Below are positions 34,979 through 46,000 of a stretch of DNA of 64,000 nt, piece after piece. The notes below the pieces were generated by a model. That model was given only the letters and a program-made list of their open reading frames with translations, had not been told where the DNA came from and did not search any database. A program made the translations under genes and the position numbers. The stretch spans positions 1 through 64,000 of the forward strand of contig WSXV01000012.1 of assembly GCA_009773475.1 (NCBI GenBank), in the 5' to 3' direction. Each line of letters begins with the position of its first letter. Position 1 is the stretch's first letter. This DNA comes from Desulfobulbaceae bacterium. GTDB taxonomy: Bacteria > Desulfobacterota > Desulfobulbia > Desulfobulbales > Desulfocapsaceae.

Positions 34979-36682
34979 ATGATTTCAGTTTTTCGGCACG
35001 GCAGAAGCCTGACCATGCCTCTTTTCATAGCAATGATTGCCCTGCGACCACTTCCCGCCTCCGCCCAGGTGGAAGAGGTAGGGCCTCCAGCCCCCGCCCG
35101 GGAAACTGGAACCGGTGAGGCTGATGCCGCCTTCTTTACGATCGGTGGCTTCAAGGTCAACGGCAATACCCTGCTTCCGGCAAAACCGATTCTGCTCGAT
35201 GAGGAGATGCCCATCCTGATCCCCAACCTCGCTGATATCCTGGAAGAATTCGAGGGCGAGGGGAAATCCATCAAGGACGTTGAGGCGGCCCGCAGCAAAC
35301 TGGAAAAGATCTACCATGACCTTGGCTACCCGACTGTGCTGGTCAATGTTCCCGACCAGACCCTGGAGAACGGAGTGGTGGCGCTAGAAGTCATTGAGGG
35401 AAAGGTACGGCGAATTCGGGTTACCGGCAACCGCTACTTCACCATGGCCGATATCATCAAGGATCTGCCCACCCTCAAACCCGGCGTCATCATCTACCTG
35501 CCCCGTCTGCAGGAAGAGTTGATGGTGGTGAACACCCATCCCGACATGAAGGTGGAACCGGTGCTTATGCCGGGCAAGGATTTCGGCACCGTGGATGTTG
35601 AGCTCAAGGTCGAGGACAAGATGCCGCTGCACGGCAGCATGGAGCTGAACAACCGGGGCAGCAATGACACCACCGACCTGCGCCTGAACGGCATGCTCCG
35701 CTATGACAACCTCTGGCAGAAGGGCCACTCCGCCTCCGGCCAGTTCCAGACCTCCCCTGAGGACACAAATGAAGTGCAGGTACTGTCCGCTTCCTATGTG
35801 ATGCCGACACCCTGGCAGGATGAGCACCGGATGGCCTTCTTCAGTATCTGGTCGGACAGCCAGACCGCCTTCGGTGAGGGATTCCAGACCATCGGCTCCG
35901 GCTTTATCGCCGGAGTCCGCTATGTCATCCCGCTGACGCCTTACGCGATGTACACCCATAACTTCACCGCCGGTCTGGATTACAAGGATTTTGACGAGAC
36001 CGTCGGCTTTACCGGAGACGAAGACCTCACCACCCCCATGCAGTACTGGCCGGTCTCCTTCTCCTACAGCGGCAGCCTGCCGGACGAGGGCGGAGTGACG
36101 GTATTCAGCGCCGCCCTGAATATGAGCCTGCGCGAGCTTGGCACCGATCCGGAACAGTTTGCGATCAAACGTTACCAGAGCCGGGGCGGTTATCTCTACG
36201 GCACCTTCGGGGTGGAGCGACGGCAGAAGCTGCCTTGGCAGACCGCCCTCTACTGCAAGGTGGACGGCCAGGTCGCCAACGAACCCCTGATCTCCAATGA
36301 ACAGTATGTGGCCGGCGGCATGGAAAGCGTGCGCGGCTTCAAAGAGGCCTCGGAAGCTGGGGATAACGCCGTTCATTTTCTTTCCGAATTCAGCGCCCCC
36401 GATCTTTTGAAGGTTGGCGAGGGAAAGGCCTTTTACAATCTTGAGCCTTTTATCTTCTATGACTTTGCCTCCCTTATGCTCAAGTCTCCCCTGGAAGGCC
36501 AGGATGCCTCGTTCAACCTGAGTGGCACCGGGATCGGCATCCGCGGGATGATTGCCGAGCATTACAGCTTTGAGGCGGACTTTGCAGTGGCCCTGACCTC
36601 AAGCTCCGCAGTGACGAGCGGCGAGCCGACAGTGAGCGCCGGTGACCAGGAGATCTATTTTAAGGTGAAGTACACGTTTTAA
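34979..36682 (+). CDS. two-partner secretion outer-membrane transporter (TpsB, ShlB/FhaC family)
   Basis: A ribosome binding site (aaaagga) supports the ATG at 34979 and 567 residues. It has a signal peptide (about 1-30), two POTRA domains (about 50-130 and 131-210; FTIGGFKVNGNTLL and VRRIRVTGNRYF) and a C-terminal 16-stranded barrel of the ShlB type ending in ...IYFKVKYTF with a terminal Phe. TpsB proteins export one partner TpsA through the outer membrane without ATP. The partner follows after a repeat-containing 411-bp gap. The POTRA-linker helix H1 cannot be placed by eye. Confidence 0.92.
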   Translation: MISVFRHGRSLTMPLFIAMIALRPLPASAQVEEVGPPAPARETGTGEADAAFFTIGGFKVNGNTLLPAKPILLDEEMPILIPNLADILEEFEGEGKSIKDVEAARSKLEKIYHDLGYPTVLVNVPDQTLENGVVALEVIEGKVRRIRVTGNRYFTMADIIKDLPTLKPGVIIYLPRLQEELMVVNTHPDMKVEPVLMPGKDFGTVDVELKVEDKMPLHGSMELNNRGSNDTTDLRLNGMLRYDNLWQKGHSASGQFQTSPEDTNEVQVLSASYVMPTPWQDEHRMAFFSIWSDSQTAFGEGFQTIGSGFIAGVRYVIPLTPYAMYTHNFTAGLDYKDFDETVGFTGDEDLTTPMQYWPVSFSYSGSLPDEGGVTVFSAALNMSLRELGTDPEQFAIKRYQSRGGYLYGTFGVERRQKLPWQTALYCKVDGQVANEPLISNEQYVAGGMESVRGFKEASEAGDNAVHFLSEFSAPDLLKVGEGKAFYNLEPFIFYDFASLMLKSPLEGQDASFNLSGTGIGIRGMIAEHYSFEADFAVALTSSSAVTSGEPTVSAGDQEIYFKVKYTF

Positions 36683-36698
36683 GCGAAGGATGGTTTAA

Positions 36699-36817
36699 GC
36701 CCCCCTCGGGTTATGAGGAGGTTGGGGGAGTTATGATGTTCCTCCACCACTGATCTTTAATGCCAGCCCTGCGGTAACCACCCCTCCCAACTTCCCCTAA
36801 AATTAAGGGGAGGAGCA
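36699..36817. repeat. family A palindromic repeat, inverted and diverged copy
   Basis: Read in reverse complement it gives the cctcccctt...aaggggagg hairpin followed by a diverged middle and a ccccctc-type arm. Confidence 0.65.
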
Positions 36818-36830
36818 TGACGGAGCCGTA

Positions 36831-36859
36831 GGATGGGCAAAGCGAAGCGTGCCCATCAT
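36831..36859. repeat. family C hairpin
   Basis: The palindrome ggatgggca ... tgcccatc with an aagcgaagcg loop. Related units lie at 47194-47227, 49678-49723 and 49762-49792. Confidence 0.75.
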
Positions 36860-36919
36860 GTCTGCTGAAATGGGTTTCGGGACTATCCCGTGTAATTGTT
36901 TATTAAGTCCCCGGTCTTT

Positions 36920-37036
36920 ATCCTCCCCTTAAGTTAAGGGGAGGTCGGGAGGGGTTACCGCAGGGCCGGCAAATAAAGGCTGACACACAATAAATTCGTA
37001 ACTTCTCCACCCCCTCTTAACCTAAGAGGGGCTTTA
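36920..37036. repeat. family A palindromic repeat, diverged copy
   Basis: The first hairpin (tcctccccttaagttaagg-type) is well kept; the middle and second hairpin have changed. It lies directly before tpsA. Confidence 0.7.
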
Positions 37037-37093
37037 TGCGACACAGGCTGAATTATTATAGAAGCTTTCATCCTCCGAACAGGAGCCGTGATC

Positions 37094-40000
37094 ATGAAAA
37101 AAAAATATCTGGGACTCAAGCAGCAATTTCTTCTTCTCTCCCTCTGTTCCGGCTCCCTGATGGCATCTCCCTGTCAATCGGCGCCCACCATCCCAGGGTT
37201 TATCGGCAATACCGCCGATGTCCTGCCGCCGATCCCGGTCACCGCGCTACCCACCGGCGGTACCGCGATTCGAGGCATCGACTCCATCCGCGAAATAAAT
37301 CCCGCCCAGATGGAGATCACCCAGAATAAGCCCAAGGCGGTTATCCACTGGCAGACCTTCAACATCGGCGAAAAGGCCTCGGTCAATTTCAACCAGCAGG
37401 GCAACGCCGGATGGGCCGCCTTAAACGCCATCGGTGATGCCAGCCCCTCCCAGATCCATGGCAAACTCACCGCCGATGGGGCAGTCTATCTTATTAACCA
37501 GAACGGCATCTTCTTTGGCCCCACCGCTCAGGTCAATGTCCGCAGCCTCACCGCTTCTTCGCTCAACCTCACTTCTTCATCAATCATTAAAGAGTTCGAG
37601 AACATTTCAGTCGATGGACTCACGGACAATAAAATTCAAGAGCTCAAAGAATCAGCATCAGCCTTTGTCAACGGCTACTCCAATACGACTGCCCAGACCA
37701 TCACTTTTCGGAACGCTGTCGGCACTGCCGGCGCATCGGTGGAAAACAGTGGCTCCATCACCGCCGCCGATGGCGGCCAGGTTTTTCTTATTGGCGGCAA
37801 GGCGGTCAACAGCGGCAGCATCAAAACTAACAACGGGATGGTGGCTATGGCCGCTGGCGATGAAGTCATCCTGGACGATCTATCATCCAACGTCAAACGT
37901 TTCGTCCTTCCCGTTGTCACTACCTCCGGCGTGACGGCAGAGGTGAACAACAGCGGCCTGCTTCAGGCCGACGAGGGGATCGTCGGCCTCTACGGAGGAA
38001 TTGTTAACCAGAACGGCCGCGCCATCGCCACCTCCGCGATCAGCCGCAACGGCCAGATTGAACTGAAGGCGCATACCAGGGTCAGCACCGGTGCGGGGAG
38101 CGTGACCGCAACCCCGGTCACCGCATCCACCGAGCGCCAGACCCCAAGCGAAGATTTTGTCGGTGGGCTCATCACCGTCAATGCCAAAGAGTTCATTCAT
38201 CAGGGGGCCATCAGCTCCCCGGGCGGCACGGTAACGATTAAAGACTCTTTGCTCAAAAATGACGCCAACACCGGTCTGGTTAAAATGGAGCGCATCCGCC
38301 TTGAATCCGGCAGCAGCATTGACGTGAGCGGCTTGTGGGTTGATCAGACGGCAGAAGACCGCATTCTTGAAGTTCAGCTCAACAGCGATACTCTTAAAGA
38401 CGCCTATGCCCTCAAAGACGGGCTTCTCCTCGGTGAAACGGTACGCATCGACATTCTGAACGGCATGCCGGCGGCCGATATCAGCGCCTATCTCCTCAAC
38501 CGCCCCCGTTCCGCCGCCGAACTCCTGACCGAAGGCGGCAGCATCGAGCTCGATGCCGTTCAGGTGGAAATCGCGGCCGGCAGCAGCATCGATATCAGCG
38601 GCGGCGGCTACAATTACAGTGCCGGTGACCTGGACCTAACCATGGTGCGGGTGGGTAACAGTATCAAATACCTCTCCGATCTTGCCGCCGGAACACCGGT
38701 GGACGAGGTCATGGGCAGCTTCACCCGTAACCATGAACGATACGGCATCCGCGAGAGCTGGAACGGACTCTACTACGGCGGCGCCTCCCCCTTGTCGGCA
38801 AGCTCACCCGCCTTTTTCCAGGGCAGCAATGGTGGCAGGCTGACCATCACTACCCCCTATCTGTTTATGGCCGGAATACTGGACGGCTGGGCAGAACGCG
38901 GCCTTTATCAGACTGAGGTGAAAGACAAGCGCTACGCCAACGGCAATATCCTTGCTCTGGGCCGCAGCATGCCCAAAGGCGGCACCCTTGCGGTGGGCGG
39001 TGATTTGACCGCCACTTCAGCGGAAACGGCCGCTGCGAATGTGGTGGTCACCCACGCCATCTCCATGGTATCCACCGCCCTTGCCGCGCCTGAGGAAGAC
39101 GAATGGGGAATGTCCTACATTCCCTCTGAGATCATCAACAATGCCGGCCTCTCCGCCCTTGAGCTGCACGCGGCGACAACCTTTACTGTGGACCAGGGCG
39201 TAGAGGTGCATCTGGCTCCCGGCGGCAGCTTCAATGCCTCTGCCCGGCAGATTGAAGTGAACGGTTCCATCCAGGCGGCAGGCGGTTCCATCACCCTTGA
39301 GACCCAAAGCAACAAGACAAGCTTTACCCGGATCAATAATGTAGACAACCCCTGGAGCATTCCCCTGGAAGAAAGCCTGACCATCGGCTCCACGGCAGTT
39401 CTTGATGCAGCCGGAGAATCAATCAACAATACCGGCGGCGGGGAAATGGCTTACGGCTATACCAAGGGTGGAACCATTACCCTGAGTAACCGCAGCACCC
39501 CCTCTGCCCCCACTGCTTACGAAAACCCCGACCATGGCTATGACCTCACGGTAGCGGCCGGCTCCAGGCTCTCCGTCCAGGGTGGGTACTGGCAGAACAG
39601 CAGCGGCTCAACCAAAGGCGGCGACGGTGGTTCCCTGCTGATCAGTCAGAAGATAACCGAAGAGGCCCTGCAGGAATTGCCGGACAATCTTCACCTTACC
39701 ATCGATGGTGAACTTGCGGGGCACGCCCTCCTTGGCAGCAATGGCGGCAGCCTGACCATTGAGGCCCACGAGATGACCATCTTCCCGGCGGCAGGCATGC
39801 TCAATAATGCTTTGGATTCCATTGTCTTTGACGACAACCGTTTTGCCCGAACCGGCTTTTCCAGCATCAGCCTCAGCACCTATGGCGATCTCACCGTCAC
39901 CAGCGGCAGTCATCTGGAAACATCGACACTGCGCCGCAGCGAACCCTTCTCACTGGGAACAGTCCAGCCCATCGGGCTTTTGCCGGTCTTTGCCGATTTT

Positions 40001-43000
40001 GTCAACGCCCTTCCCCTGGAAGCGGGCGACACCATGATCGCTTTAAAAGCCGGTACCATTGCAGACAAGGACCTGACCATTGAGGCAGGCGCCGCCATCA
40101 GCGTTGCCCCCAAAGGTAAAATCAGCCTCACCGCCAGCGGCTTGGCCGCCATTGGTGGCACCCTTGAAGCCCCTGCCGGAACCATCGAGATTACCGGCCA
40201 AGAAGTCACTGTCCAAGGCTCCGCCCGCCTCCTTGCCCAGGGCGTCAACCTGGAATTACCTGGCGCCGTCGGCCCCAACGCCGAGACCAACTGGAAGATG
40301 CTGGATGGCGGTACGGTCTCCCTTGACGCCACCTTCGGCTCCCTTGCCATCGAGTCCGGTTCCCTTATTGATGTCTCCGGATCTCCCGTCGTCAGCAATG
40401 CCATCGAAGACAACCTTGGCGATTATTTCCACCGCAGTGAGGCCGGCAGTCCCGGTTCAATCAGTCTTGCCTTCTACGACACCCTCACCCTGGACGGAGT
40501 CCTGACCGCTGAGTCCTCTCTCCCCGGACTCTCCGGGGGCACACTCACTTTCAAACGCACCCACAACACAGAACCGCTTGCGATCACCAAATCCCTGGCT
40601 CAATCCTCGCAGCAGCCAGGCTTTGATGACCTGCACTTTGTCTCGGTGGCGGGAATCGACTTTTCCGAATCTACAGTCCTGTCTTCTAATCGACGGCTGG
40701 TTCTTGATGCCCCCCAGATCATCAGCAGCGGCGGAGCTGCCACCCTGGACGCCCCCTGGGTGCAGATCGTCAATCATCAGACCACCTACACCGGCAACCT
40801 CCTGCCCGCAACCAACAACCCGGCCCAGGTATTTTCGGTCCATGCGGATTTCCTCGATATCACCGGCAATGTCCGCTTCAACGGCTTCTCAACCACCAGT
40901 CTGATGGCAGAACAGGCCATCCGCCTGAGTGACTGGTACTATGGCGGCGCCCAAAAATGGAGCGGCAAGCTCGCGGTCAGCGGAGATCTCACCCTCCAGG
41001 CCAATGTCGTCTACCCCACCACCGGCAGCATTTTTTCCATTGATAGCCCAGGACTGATCTCCATCCTGCCCGGTCAAGACACTTCAGCCAGCCCGGTCTT
41101 TTCCGCAGGCGGTGATCTCACCATTACCGGACACGATATCTTCCACGCCGGCACCATTGCCGCACCCATGGGCAAGATCACCCTGAAAGCGGATCAGGGC
41201 AGAGTTCTGCTGACCCCTGAAAGCCGTCTCTCCGTGTCCGGGTCGGAAAATGTTGCCTACGGCACCATTCTTCAGGGAATCTGGAAGATCCTGGACAAAG
41301 CCGGGGCTCTGGCTACGACCACCAAAAAAATGACCCTGCCGGAGCCCTCCATCAACGTTTCAGGGCATGAACTCCTCATCACCGAAGGGGCCAGGATAGA
41401 GGCCGACGGTGGCGGGAGCGTGAGCGCCTATGAATTTCTGCCTGGATTTGACGGCACGGCCAACCCCCTTCTCTCGAAGAACAGGCTGATCATCGTCCCC
41501 AATGGCTCCGTCTCCCTTCCCGAGCTGGGAGAAATTTTTCTCGAGGGCAATGCCGCCATGGGATTGGCCGAGGGAGTCTACTCCATCCTCCCGACAGAAT
41601 ACGCCTTTCTTCCCGGCGCCCTTATTCTTGAACGCGGCTCCTCCGGGATATTACCCGGCCAGGAGGCATTAAATCTTTTACAGCAGCCCATTATCGCCGG
41701 ATATGAAAAGGCCTTTGGCTCCACTGAGAAGCCCGCCGCCATGACCGGCTATGTCCTCAGGGCTGCAGCCGATGTCTTGACTGAAGGAAACTTTGACCGT
41801 CGCACCGAGCTGATTAACAATGGCGGCAACATCACCATCAGCGGCGACACCCTCATCATGCTGGGAGGGGTTTCCGCCGCAGGTGCAGGAAACGGCAAAG
41901 ACGGCGCATTGACCCTGGCGGGCACCCATATTAACTATGCTTCAGTACCGGAAGGACTCAGGGCACTCAAAACCATGGAAGACATTATCCCTGCCGGTTT
42001 TATCGGCAGCGCCTGGTTTGACAACAACCTGACCAGTGGCAACGCAGCCCTGGGACAACTCACACTCGGTGATTATGACCCCAAGACCAACAGCGGCCGG
42101 ACAAAAACCGTCACCTTCGCCCCCGGCCAGACACTCAGTGGTATTGCGCACGTTATCATTAAGGCCAAGGATTCAATCACAGTCAATGAAAACAGCACTA
42201 TCCAAGCCCTAGCCACAAATGAAGAAGAGGGAATTCTCGAACTTACCACTGCCAATCTCATTACCAGACCCGGTTCCCTCCTCCATGCCTCCGATGAGCT
42301 CGACCTTAACATCACCGCAGAATGGGATTTCAGCGGCGACTGGATCGTCGATGACGGCCGGATCCATCTTATCTCGTCTCTTTTCTCCATTGGTTCCGAC
42401 AGCAGCAGAGACCCGGGTACCGGCCTGTTTATAACCCAGGATATGCTGAACGCCTTTACCAGCGTCAAGGAATTATGGATTGAGAGTAAAACGGATATCC
42501 GCTTTGTCGATAATATCAACCTAGCCACCAGCGGCAGCCTGCTGCTTGACAGCCAACGTCTGCTCTTTAAGGATGTGGATGCCGTCTCCCTCCAGCCTTA
42601 CCAGGTAACCATCGACGCCGACATCCTGCGATTGCGCAACACCCACGATGCAAGCGCAGCAGTTGCTGCTGCCGCCGTCGGTGACCACAGCCTCCGGATC
42701 AACGCCCGTGAACTGACCTTAGGGCCAGGTACGGTGCGGGTTGACGGCTTCACCGATGTCAACCTTACCCCGGCCGGCAACCTCTTCTTTGAAGGACAGG
42801 GGGAATTTCAGGCCATGCTGCCGGATTCCGGCACCCTGACCATGACCGCCGCCGCTTTTCAGGCGGCATTCCCTCAAGATATCGAACCATTGGCGGCAAA
42901 CTCTTTCTCCGTCAGTTCCGGCAGCGGTGAAGTCATTTTTCAGGACAGCGGAATCTCTGTACCCACGACCTCCGGCGCACCCGGCAGCCTCAACGTTACC

Positions 43001-46000
43001 GGCCGTTCGGTCACCATGGACGGCGCCCTGCTCAATTTTCCCGGAGGCAGCATTGCCCTTGAGGCTAAGGGCACCGGGGTGAATGACCAGGTTCTTCTTA
43101 CAAACGGGGCCCAACTCCTTGCCCGTGGCAGCATGCTCCATCATTCCTTAGGGCTGAACGATGCGAGCGCGACCGTTGACTTTCAGCTACCCGGCGGTGA
43201 AGTCCTGCTCACTGCCGCAAACGGCCAGGTCGTTTTTGAAGACAATGGCAATGGTAAAAACCTGATAGACGTCTCGGCCACGGACAATCAAAACGGTGGC
43301 CGGGTGACCATCAAGGCAGCAAACAGCCTCCTTCATTCTGCTGCGCTCACCCTCCTGGGTGGCGGTGGAGTCGGCGGCAGCCTTGATCTCATTACCCGGG
43401 CCTTGCCCGAACTCGGTGAACTTGCCACGGCCCTCAGCGCCGGTGGTTTCACCAATGAGCTGCGTATCCAGGCCCGGGAAGACGACATCAGCCTTGCCGC
43501 CGGCCGGACACTGACGGCCCGATCCATCACCCTGGCAGCGGACGGAGTGAATGACGCGAGCAAGGGGAAGATCACCATCGCGGGCACGGTGGACAGCTCC
43601 GGGACAACCGGCGGCGAGATCCATCTCTACGCCAATCAGGATTTGACCCTGGCTGCAGGCGGTCGCATTGAGGCCAAAGGAACCAATGGAGACGGCGGCG
43701 AAGTTGTACTGAGCTCGGATGAAGGCTTTGTCCGAACAGATGCAGGCTCAACCATCGACACCACCGGAACCGGGTCGGGTATCTATAAAGACGGCTCCGT
43801 CACCTTTCGCACAGACCTTACCGAAACGTCAAACGGGGGAACGACCAGTTACGATGTCAAACTCGATGCCCAGGGGACGATTCACAGCGGAGAAAAAAAT
43901 CTGCAGGCGGTCAAAAGCTATGACTATGTCTCCGGAACCTCCATCACCAGCGCCCAGCTTGGCAACATCAGCTTGGTTGATCCTTCCACCAATATTGCAG
44001 GCACCTGGATCGGCGATTCCTATCGCTTTATTGCCGGACTTTCCGGTTACAAGGCAGCGGGCTACACCCTTCTTCCCGAGATAGAGATACGTTCCATCGG
44101 CGACCTCACCCTGGCCGGCGGTTTCCAGACCGGCAGCGGCGCCACGCTGAAGGGCCTTGAAAGATGGCGGCCGGATGGTCTGCCCGGTGTGCTGAGCTTC
44201 CGTGCCGGCGGCAATCTCAATGTCAATACCAATATTACCGATGTACCGACGTCTTTAAATACAGCAACTGTCAAATTCCGCGACATCAACCCTGACGGGA
44301 AAACCGATTCCTGGGCCCTGAATTTTATCGCTGGCGCTGATTTGTCCGCTGCTGATCCACTGAGCGCCAGTGCCGCTAAGGATCTCACCATCGGCACAAC
44401 CGGCGCCAACAATGTTGTCGTCTACAGCGAGAGCGGCGATATAACCCTGGCCGCCGGGCAGGATATCAAGATTATGACGGCGGGGAGCACGCCCCGTGAT
44501 TATATGCCCGGAGTCTATGTTTACACCCTGGCCACCTTTGACGGTGATATCGTTGCCAGAGCAGGCCGTGATCTCAACCTCGGCCCGGTTATAATCGATG
44601 AAGAAACTTCAACACCTGGTGGTGGCATCCTGCAAAGCGCCATCGGCGACATCAACATTGCCACCAGCGGCGATGTCCTGCTGGAAGGAAACGGGGCCAT
44701 CCGCACCACCGGCCGGATGCCGACCTGGGCTGAAACCGACCCTGCTCTCATAGGCTATCACATTAATAATAACTCCCCCAACTTCAATGCCAATCAGACC
44801 TCCCGTTACCGGCGGTTCTGGGAATATCGCGACGGCGGCGACATCACCATGCGCACCGGCGGTGAGGTCAAAGGAACAATGGATGCAGGGACAAACGAGA
44901 ATGGATCAAACGGATGGGAAGGTGCATACAAGGATTTTGTCAACTCAGTGAAAAGTGTTGACGAAAAAGGAGTTGTATCAACCATTTATGATTTCCAATG
45001 GAGCGCCAACTACGGCAACATGAGCTCCTTTAGCAACTACACTTTAATCGGAACGAGCACTATTGCTACCCATGGTATCGCCACCATGGGAGGTGGAAAC
45101 ATAACCATCGAAACGGGCGAGAACTTCCTCGCCCAGACCGGAGCATTTGGCCTTAACAATGAGGCCAGCCTGACCATTCTGGCCCGAGGAAATCTGGATG
45201 GCCGCTTCCTCGCCATGCAGGGAGATTCTCTTCTTTCCACCTTGGGCAGTTTCGGGACCACCACCATTGGTTCTCAAAAACAAGCCATCGCCACCAGTAT
45301 CGGGATAGGCGACGTGGCCCTCACCGTGCAGGCCATGGGCAGCACCGAGATAGGCAGCATCTCCAATCCCACCCTGGCCAACAATTTTTCCCAATACCCC
45401 TCAGCCTCGACAGATCTGCAATCCCGGCTTACCTATGGCGCCGACAGCTCCGTGGATATTGCCGCCATGCACGGTAGCGCCCTTCTCACCGGAACCAGTA
45501 ATTACCAGAACTTTTCAGACCGATACAGAGTCCTGCCCGGCAACCTGAGCATAAGAGCCGCCCAGGATATCGCCTTCAGCAATGAATTTATCATGGCCCC
45601 GTCTCCGCAAGGCGGTCTCACCCTGCTCGCCGGTGAGGATATCCAGGGCAGGTATGCGGGAGATCCGGGACAGATGGATAATTCCTCCTCCCTGACCATG
45701 TCGGACGCCGGGATGGAGCAGTACCTGATCCGTACCGACAACACCTCAGCTATCATTTTCAGCCTTACAAATAACCATAGCAATCCACCCCTGCACCAGA
45801 ACGACATCATCCCTGTCCATATCGAAGCCGGGCGAGATATTGCCAAGATAAACTTTACCACCCCCAAAGAGACCGAAATCATCGCCGGCCGGGATCTTTT
45901 GAACATCACCTATCTTGGCCAGAATTTACGGGCCAATGATGCAAGCATCCTCTCAGCTGGTCGGGATTTTATCCAGTCAGAGGTCATTGGCATCAATAAA

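Larger units (their letters stand above)
36683..37093. other. repeat-containing tpsB-tpsA intergenic region
   Basis: The gap holds an inverted family A copy (36699-36817), a family C hairpin (36831-36859) and a diverged family A copy (36920-37036), then the tpsA ribosome binding site aggag at 37081. No small gene is visible. Confidence 0.7.

Noticed and set aside
35384-36562. 392-codon minus-strand frame opposite tpsB
   Set aside because: Shadow of the TpsB barrel; no motif and the plus-strand gene is certain.
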